A stretch of 64,000 bases of DNA from Dactylis glomerata (taxonomy: Eukaryota; Streptophyta; Magnoliopsida; Poales; Poaceae): contig QXEO01000236.1 of assembly GCA_007115705.1 (NCBI GenBank), positions 4,499,434-4,563,433 on the forward strand. The letters run 5' to 3'. A model generated the notes under the pieces. That model had not been told where the DNA came from. It worked only from the letters and a program-made list of their open reading frames with translations, and did no database searches. Position numbers and translations under genes: made by a program. Shown here in pieces: positions 57,601 to 64,000 of this stretch (position 1 is its first letter; every line of letters begins with the position of its first letter).

Positions 57601-58175
57601 CTCGCAAGAAACAAAGTTTCGAATTTTGAAAATTTTCCACTTGGGTTCTGTTCAGTAGCATCTAGGGATCCTAGGCATATGCTGGTTGGGTCTGGAGATG
57701 AGGGTTTGGCCGAAAAAGAAATAGATATGGGAATGGTCTGTGTAAAAGATTCAAACTTTGGCAGATGTTTGAGTGAGGTTCTAATTTGAATTTGTGTTTG
57801 AACTTTCTAGGTCAAGTAAGTATGTAGTTTGGTCAAGCTTAACCAACTAACCACACACTTAATTGATGTACAGATTTCTTAATCTAAGTGTCCAAAGTAG
57901 GGTAGTGGTTAACTTTTTCTAGATCAAACTTTTCTTTTCTTTAATTCTTTTGTTTCTGGTTTCTTTAGCTCTTGTTACTCTATTCTGATGCTTGGGCTGG
58001 TTAGGTTATGCTTAACTAAACAACACACAATAATTTTTAACCCACATGAAATCATAAAAAGAGACATTGATGTAAGACTATGCACACATGCAATATGAAG
58101 CGAAATTTTTTATCTTGGTCCAAAATTTGGCACTTGAATAAGAGGAAATGGATTACAAATTTTTGGGTTGTTACA
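54667..58175 (-). repeat. 5' LTR of the Gypsy element
   Basis: A 3509-bp LTR with TG..CA borders, about 99% identical by eye to 45319-48844. On the minus strand it lies upstream of primer site and coding region, so it should hold the element's promoter and polyadenylation signals. Frames on both strands are open in its GC-rich part (56760-57500) but are duplicated in the other LTR and have no domains. Confidence 0.97.
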
Positions 58176-58180
58176 TGAGG

Positions 58181-58944
58181 CCATGGGACAAGCACAGGCT
58201 CAACCAGTACCTGCGGCGCCGTGGCGTGCATCCAAGCCGACGCCTGCGGTGACCCACCGTGGCGTCATCGCGCAGGTCGCTGTGGACGTGGCAAAGCTCA
58301 ACGTCAACGACGACAACAACTCGCCGGCTGCTGTCGACAACGACAAGGGCGAACCGATGGCGCTGATGGCTACGGCGACCATTGAAGCTGAAGCGGATAA
58401 GGCGGATGCGGACGTGGTGGACACGGCGAACAACACAGCTAACGCTGTCAAACTGAAGGCCAAGAACAAGGAGGGGGAGTCGGTCCAGGAAGAGCTGCCG
58501 ATCATGCTGGAACCTTGCGCTTCAGATGCTTCGTCGAACACAAAGAAGGTCAAGCGCTGGAAGAGGACTGAACGTGGTGCTCGGGAGGTACAAAACATCA
58601 TCGACACATCTCTTGTACCTCTGCAGCACCGTGGAGGCAAGGAGGGGGTTCTGGTCAGTAGAACTCGCCCTCATGAACAACAGAAAGACAGCGACATGGA
58701 GCCAGCCAGGAAGAAGGGACTTTTTGAGGTCCCTCCTCTTGCTGTCTGTTTGGGTGAGGAAGGACTGCGCAAACTGAAGGAGGCAGAGATGACTAGAACC
58801 AACAAGGAGAGTACAGAGGAAGGCAACACGACTGAGGAAGAAAGACAGAAGAACAAGGAAGAAGAGGTGGAAAAGGCAGCGACCGGTCCAGGGGCTACCG
58901 GCAAACGGTCAGGCGCTAGTGTGAGCGCCCGGCAGGGGCCATGA
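58181..58944 (+). pseudogene. LINE ORF1, 3' part
   Basis: Continuation of LINE ORF1 after the Gypsy insertion; once the insertion and duplicate TGAGG are ignored the codon phase agrees with the part ending at 45318. The sequence is low-complexity and charged (KRWKRTERGAREVQ, then EEGNTTEEERQKNKEEEVEK near the end). It has a conserved-looking CLGEEGLRKLKE block. Its TGA stop (58942-58944) overlaps the ORF2 ATG (58941-58943). Confidence 0.85.
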
Positions 58945-61900
58945 TCTTCCTCGCATGGAACTGTCGTGGCTTGGGACAGCCACGTACAGTTCAAGAACTT
59001 ATCCGTCTGGTACGGATGTATAGTCCCAAAATCGTTTTTCTTTCTGAAATTAGACAAAATAAGAGAGTGGTTGAAGCTATTTGCAGAAGGCTAGGTTTTG
59101 AGCATTGTTTTCCGGTTTGTGCTAAAAGTAAAGGAGGAGGCCTAGCCTTGATGTGGAGTAAGAGTGCCCCGGTTGAGCTGATAAACTTTAGTTTGCATCA
59201 TATTGATGTAAAAATCAGTGAACCAAATGGAATAAAGTGGAGAGCTACTTTTGTGTATGGGGAGCCTAGAGTTCAAGATAGACACCTGATGTGGGAATTG
59301 CTTAAAAGAATAAAGCCAAGCACCTCTGAACCTTGGTTCATGGTTGTCGATTTTAATGAGGTCTTGTGGCAAAAGGAACACATGTCAGCTAGAAGGAGAA
59401 GTGAGAATCAAATGCAACAATTCAGAGAGGTGTTGAGACACTATGAGATGGTGGACTTAGGATACAAGGGTTTGCCATGGACTTACAACAATAAGCAAAG
59501 TGGTGAAAATAATGTAAGAGTAAGATTGGACCGGGCAGTAGCACAACCGTGTTGGTCCAAATTGTTTCCTGGAGCTACTGTGGAGCATGTGGTATCCTCA
59601 AGATCTGACCACTGCCCACTTCTGATCAGTCTGGGAAAGAATGCCAGAAAGCAAGCTAATTGTCTGAAAAGGAGGTATGAGATTATGTGGGAGAGAGAAG
59701 AATCCCTGATTGAAGAAATCAAGATTGCCTGGACAAAAGTAAGATGCAGACAAGATCTTGATGGCGTCAAGGACAAATTGAATGAAACTATGTCTACTCT
59801 TCAGGAGTGGAGTAGGGAGAATTTTGGGTCTGTGGAAAAGGAGTTAAGGGAATTAAGAAAAAAACTTGAAGTTCTGCAATTAGCCTACAACCCAGATGAT
59901 CTGGCTGAAATCGATGCTGTCCAGAAAAGAATGGATGAGCTATTAATCAGAGAAGAACTAATGTGGATGCAAAGGTCACGTGTAACCTGGCTGAAAGAGG
60001 GAGACAAGAACACTAGCTTCTTTCACAGGAAAGCTTCTAACAGATCCAGAAAGAATAAGATAAAGAAACTAAAGCTACAAGATGGGACGTTTGCTGATAA
60101 CAATGAAGAGATGAAAGGTGTGGTAGCTGATTTTTTCAAAAACCTCTATAAAAATGATACAGAAGTTGACCCAAAGATGATTCTTGAGCTTGTACAACCC
60201 AAAGTAACAGAGGAGATGAATAAGGACCTTCTGAGAGAATATTGTGATGAAGAAATTGGGGACGCGCTGTTCCAGATTGGCCCCCTGAAAGCTCTAGGTC
60301 CTGACAGTTTCCCGGCCAGATTCTTCCAAAGAAACTGGGGGTTAATAAAGGAGGATGTTACCAAAGCTGTGAAGCATTTCTTTCAGACGGGCAGTATGCC
60401 GAAAGGGATCAACGATACAGTAATTGCCCTTATTCCAAAAACCAATGATGCAGATGACATAAAGGATTTTAGGCCCATTGCTTTATGCAATGTGATCTAT
60501 AAAATGGTGTCAAAGTGCATTGTCAACCGACTGAGACCTCTCCTTCAATCCTTAATTTCTGAGACACAGAGTGCTTTTCTCCCGGGGTGGCTTATCTCAG
60601 ATAATGCTCTGATTGCCTTTGAGTGCTTCTATCATATCCAAAAAAATAAGAAAGCGGATGACAACTATTGTGCCTATAAGCTTGACCTAACCAAGGCTTA
60701 CGACAGAGTGGATTGGGGCTATCTTAGAGGCATCTTACTAAAGTTTGGTTTCAATGTAAATTGGGTAAACCAGGTAATGGCTTGTGTCACCTCTGTGAGC
60801 TTCTCAGTGCGAGTGAATGGGGAACTAACAAAGAATTTCAAACCAACTAGAGGACTAAGGCAGGGAGACCCACTGTCGCCCTACTTGTTCTTGTTTGTTG
60901 TTGAAGGGTTATCAAAATTTTTGCAGAAAGCAGTACACAATCAGGAACTCCATGATCTGAAGTGTTGCAGAGGAGCACCAGGCATCTCACATTTGCTTTT
61001 TGTAGACGACAGCTTATTGTTTTTCAAAGCCACAGGTCAACAGGCAAATGTTGTTAGGTAGGCTATCATGAGTTTCGAAAAAGGTTCGGGACAACTCATT
61101 AGCCCGTCTAAATGCTCTATCCTTTTTAGTCCAGCCTGTCCTGTTGCAAATCAGACGGAGATCAAGAATACGTTGGGTGTTTCCCAATGTTCTTTTGAAG
61201 AAAAGTACCTTGGGCTTCCTATTCCTGAAGGAAGAATGAAAGCTCAGCGTTTTCAACCAATAAAGGACAGATTTCGAAAGAGGCTAAATGTGTGGGATGA
61301 AAGATATATGTCTATGGGAGCCAAGGAAGAATTAATCAAATCGGTGGCACAAGCTCTAACTATCTATGTGATGGGTATTTTTAAACTTCCAGCAGGCTTC
61401 CATGAAGACTATATGCAGATTATAAGGCAGTTTTGGTGGGGAGAAGATGAAGATAAAAGGAAAGTCCATTGGGCTTCATGGGATACGTTGATAAAACCAA
61501 AGCAGCAAGGAGGGATGGGGTTCAGAGACTCCACGCTGTTCAATCAAGCGCTTTTAGCGCGTCAAGCTTGGCGGCTCATTCAGAACCCACAAAGTCTAGC
61601 CGCGAGACTAATGAAGGCCATATATTATCCGAGAGGTAACCTCATTGATACAGTCTTCAGATCGGAAGCGTCAACTGTATGGCATGGAATCGAACATGGC
61701 CTTGAGTTATTGAAACAAGGAGTTGTGTGGAGGATAGGAGATGGAAAAGACATCAGAATATGGAGGGATAGCTGGTTACCTAGAAATTATGCACTGAAAG
61801 CACAACCAGGAAAATCGAAGGGAAGGCTTAGAAGAGTCAGCCAACTGGTAAATGAGGGCAGTGGAACATGGAATTCCCAAATTATCCAAAAAATGTTTTA

Positions 61901-63134
61901 TGCTCATGACGCTGAGGTTATTTTGTAGCTGAATGCCCCAGAGACATCGAGAAAAGATTTCTTAGCCTGGCATTATGAAAGCAATGGTATTTTCTCTGTT
62001 AAGAGTGCCTATAAGCTGGCATATAACTTGAAGAACAACATTCCAAGCAAACCTGGAACTAGTTCCTCAGGGGATAGCAATAGGACGCTGTGGAAGTTGA
62101 TATGGAAGGCGCCAGTACCAAATAAAGTGAAAATCTTCGGATGGCGAACTGCTTGTGATAACCTAGCCACTAAAAAGAACAAATCCCGTAGGAATCTGGA
62201 ATTGGACAGTACCTATAGCATCTGTGGATGTGAAGATGAAACAAGTTTCCATGCTACTGTGGCTTGCTCTAAATCCCGAGCTCTTAGAATAGAAATGAGA
62301 AAAGGATGGGATCTACCATCTGAATCGGTGTTTAAATACTCGGGACCTGATTGGCTCCTTATTTTGCTAGATGGGATAAGCAATGAAAGGAGAGGTCTTG
62401 TGCTGATGACTCTGTGGCGATGCTGGCATATGAGAAATGATGTGGTTCATGAGGAAGGCAAATGCAGCGTTACTGGTTCGGCTAAATTCCTTAATCGTTA
62501 TTTGAAGGACCTTAATCTGAACTGCAGGTCAAAAAATAACAGTAAAGGAAAGGATCCAATCAGCACTGAGGGGATCCCATCAAATGATAATTATATCTCT
62601 GATGTTAGTCGATCGAATAGCAAACAGAGTTCAAGCTGGAAAGCTCCTGAAAGTGGCTGGATTAAAATAAACGTGGATGCCTCTTTTGTCAAGGGTACTG
62701 CCTCCATAGCTTGTATTTGCAGGGACCACGCAGGAAAGGTTCTATGGGCAAGAAATGAGGCAAATATCAAGTGTCAGGACGTTGCTGAAGCTGAAGCAAA
62801 GGCCCGCCTTCTAGGCCTACAAAGTGCTCAAAGTGTAAACAACTCTGCTATTGTCCTGGAATCGGACAGTTTAGTGGTTGTTAATGCCATAAAAAGGAGA
62901 GATCAGGGTCATTCTCGTGTTTGGAGAATTTATGAGGACATCAAAACTGTTCAAGATAGTTGTTTAAGGTTTGAAATTGTGAAAATTGGTAGAGAGAGCA
63001 ACAATGCTGCCCATGTGTTAGCTGATTTAGCTAGATTTGATGGGCAGGGTCAGAGCTGGTTGGAGCATGTTCCACCGGCTGTGGCTAACATTGTAGAGAA
63101 CGAATCTGTAAAACTTGTTGATCTGGTTATATAA
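58941..63134 (+). pseudogene. LINE ORF2: endonuclease, reverse transcriptase, RNase H, two nonsense codons
   Basis: A single frame of 1398 codons with TAG at 61059-61061 and TAG at 61926-61928 and no frameshift. An apurinic-type endonuclease comes first (FLAWNCRGLGQPRTVQELIR, GEPRVQDRH, SRSDHCPLL). In that domain VVDFNE stands where family members usually have GDFNE. The reverse transcriptase follows, with RPIALCNVIYKMVSKCIVNR, LDLTKAYDRVDW, GLRQGDPLSPYLF and FVDDSLLF. Then come a zf-RVT zinc region (SICGCEDETSFHATVAC) and a C-terminal plant-type RNase H (WIKINVDASFVKG, LESDSLVVVNAI, NNAAHVLADLA). RNase H marks the RNase H-bearing plant L1 group. The protein would nick DNA and copy the LINE RNA. 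The first stop lies just after the catalytic FVDD, so the 3' half is lost. Confidence 0.95.
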
Positions 63135-63158
63135 ATGCTCTCTTTCCCGCAAAAAAAA

Positions 63159-63176
63159 AGATGGCTGGAGTTGATG
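63159..63176. repeat. Right target site duplication of the LINE
   Basis: Identical to 43869-43886 and placed directly after the poly(A) tail. Together they prove the limits of the LINE. The outer flanks (CGTCTCTC on the left, GCGTCAGCAGCC on the right) were once contiguous. Confidence 0.95.
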
Positions 63177-63733
63177 GCGTCAGCAGCCGCGGACCTATGA
63201 GGCATAGGAGAGAAAATAATCAGATAGAATTGTGCTGGTGCTAATTCAGCAATGTACAGTGATAGTGTACGTGATTTTTTGTTTTTCTATTATTTTGGCC
63301 ATCCCAGTTTAGATACGTGTCAATGGGATTTTTTTTTCAAAAAAAAATCAACCCTGGCGATCAGGTTTTTTTTTGAATGTCTTCTATAGCATCAACTTTG
63401 TTAGGTATTATACGTGGTATAGAAATATCTGGGAACGTGCAATCGCTAGTGCTAATGAAGCGTTTTTTGTTTTTTCATTATGGGCCCGATAAGTGTTCCA
63501 CGTGAAAATCTTTGGACGTGGATCGGGTCAAATAAATTAAGCTGTTACGTTACAATTAATCTATTGTTAAATCTGAACCGATCTAATAATTAAAATAATT
63601 TAAATGGTGTGGCTTAACATGGTGTCTCTGTTAGAGACATGTATATTTCTTTTAGTATATAATAGATAGATAGATTATCTTTTTTTTAAATCTGGTGCCA
63701 TATTGAAACTTGCATCGAAATATCAAGTACTAG
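63177..63733. other. AT-rich intergenic DNA with a dispersed repeat terminus
   Basis: No gene. GTGTCTCTGTTAGAGACA (63621-63638) can form a small hairpin and is followed by TTTTAGTATATAATAGATAG near 63652-63671. A related end occurs near 20210-20265 and a shorter one near 43671-43705. Transposon end suspected, class not determined. Confidence 0.45.
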
Positions 63734-64000
63734 CACTAGTCGAAAAATGGACATCAATACCGGTTCCAGAGGGCCATTTGTACCGGAAATCAAACCGGTA
63801 CAAAAGATTCGGGACAAAAGCCCCCCCTCTTTGGTACCGGTTCCTTACAAACCGGTATTAAAGGGGCCTCCACGTTGGCTTCCAGGAGAGTGCAGGGCTA
63901 GGGACCTTTGGTACCGGTTTGTAACACGAACCGGTACCAAAGGAATTCAGGGTTTAGGGTTTTAGGAGGGGTTTAGGGGTATCGGACCATTTCATCGTAC
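63734..64000. mobile_element. Left end of a CACTA transposon, cut by the window
   Basis: It starts CACTAGTCGAAAAATGG, a CACTA-type terminus. It then has repeated subterminal motifs ACCGGT, GGTACCGGTT and ACCGGTACCAAAGG in both orientations. The element continues past 64000, so length and coding content are unknown. Confidence 0.8.

Larger units (their letters stand above)
45319..58175 (-). mobile_element. Ty3/Gypsy chromovirus-type LTR retrotransposon
   Basis: A 12,857-bp element in minus orientation inside LINE ORF1, with 5-bp target duplication TGAGG at 45314-45318 and 58176-58180. It has two 3.5-kb LTRs, a tRNA-iMet-type primer site, a polypurine tract, an extra ORF, gag and pol in the order protease, reverse transcriptase, RNase H, integrase, and a C-terminal chromodomain-like region. 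This order and end mark a chromovirus, probably the Tekay/Del lineage (lineage is inference). LTR divergence near 1% gives about 0.4 million years at 1.3e-8 substitutions per site per year. Two nonsense codons disable the polyprotein. Confidence 0.95.
43887..63159 (+). mobile_element. Full-length L1-type LINE split by a Gypsy element
   Basis: Non-LTR retrotransposon on the plus strand with a 5' UTR, ORF1, ORF2 and a nine-A tail at 63151-63159, flanked by exact 17-18-bp target duplications. Removing the 12.86-kb Gypsy insertion and its 5-bp duplication leaves about 6.4 kb, normal for a full-length plant L1. Target-primed insertion is shown by the tail plus duplication. ORF1 has a frameshift and an insertion, and ORF2 has two nonsense codons, so this copy is dead. 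Confidence 0.95.

Noticed and set aside
1..64000. tRNA, rRNA or small nuclear RNA genes
   Set aside because: No cloverleaf, rRNA core or snRNA motif was noticed by eye; the only tRNA-related sequence is the Gypsy primer site. A covariance-model scan would be decisive.

Overview
The window reads as nuclear DNA of a grass, most likely a Triticeae species (wheat, Aegilops, barley or rye). The evidence is split genes with GT-AG introns, very GC-rich first exons, Stowaway MITEs bounded by TA, CACTA ends, a PISTILLATA-type MADS gene closest to remembered rice OsMADS4, and a nested retrotransposon. If the OsMADS4 match is orthologous, a group 1 chromosome would be expected; this is inference.

Layout. 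1-1516: unassigned sequence with a CT microsatellite. 1517-3448 (+): single-exon receptor-like kinase. 3866-5434 (-): seven-exon B-class MADS gene. 5435-11198: intergenic DNA holding a 1.4-kb Mutator-like element with perfect 9-bp target duplications, inserted in one copy of a repeat that recurs beyond the next gene. 11199-14244 (+): two-exon CC-NB-LRR gene, followed by a Stowaway MITE, a LINE fragment and the second repeat copy. 17094-18862 (-): unrecognised plant gene, three exons resolved. 19013-20721: a 103-bp near-perfect inverted repeat enclosing a CACTA terminus. 22075-31962 (+): thirteen-exon ubinuclein gene with several DNA transposons in its introns. 33028-37359 (+): seven-exon RING / kinase-like / WD40 gene, followed by a 60-bp tandem repeat. 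38040-40339: decayed PIF/Harbinger element. 40343-43868: gene-poor DNA with MITEs and a 50-bp perfect inverted repeat. 43887-63159 (+): an L1-type LINE with poly(A) tail and 17-18-bp target duplications, split by a 12.86-kb Gypsy chromovirus on the minus strand (45319-58175). 63734-64000: start of a CACTA element that runs off the window.

The host genes do not form a pathway: a membrane kinase, a floral homeotic factor, an immune receptor, a predicted HIRA-complex histone chaperone subunit and a putative E3 ligase. The accessory DNA tells the history: LINE first, then the Gypsy element about 0.4 million years ago (by-eye LTR divergence near 1%), then nonsense decay of both. The most unusual items are the extra coiled-coil ORF upstream of gag, the inverted repeat beside the unrecognised gene, the repeat pair bracketing the NLR, and a GC-AG intron in the MADS gene. 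I found no clearly new biological system. All exon borders were placed by eye from splice sites and frame, not from transcripts.
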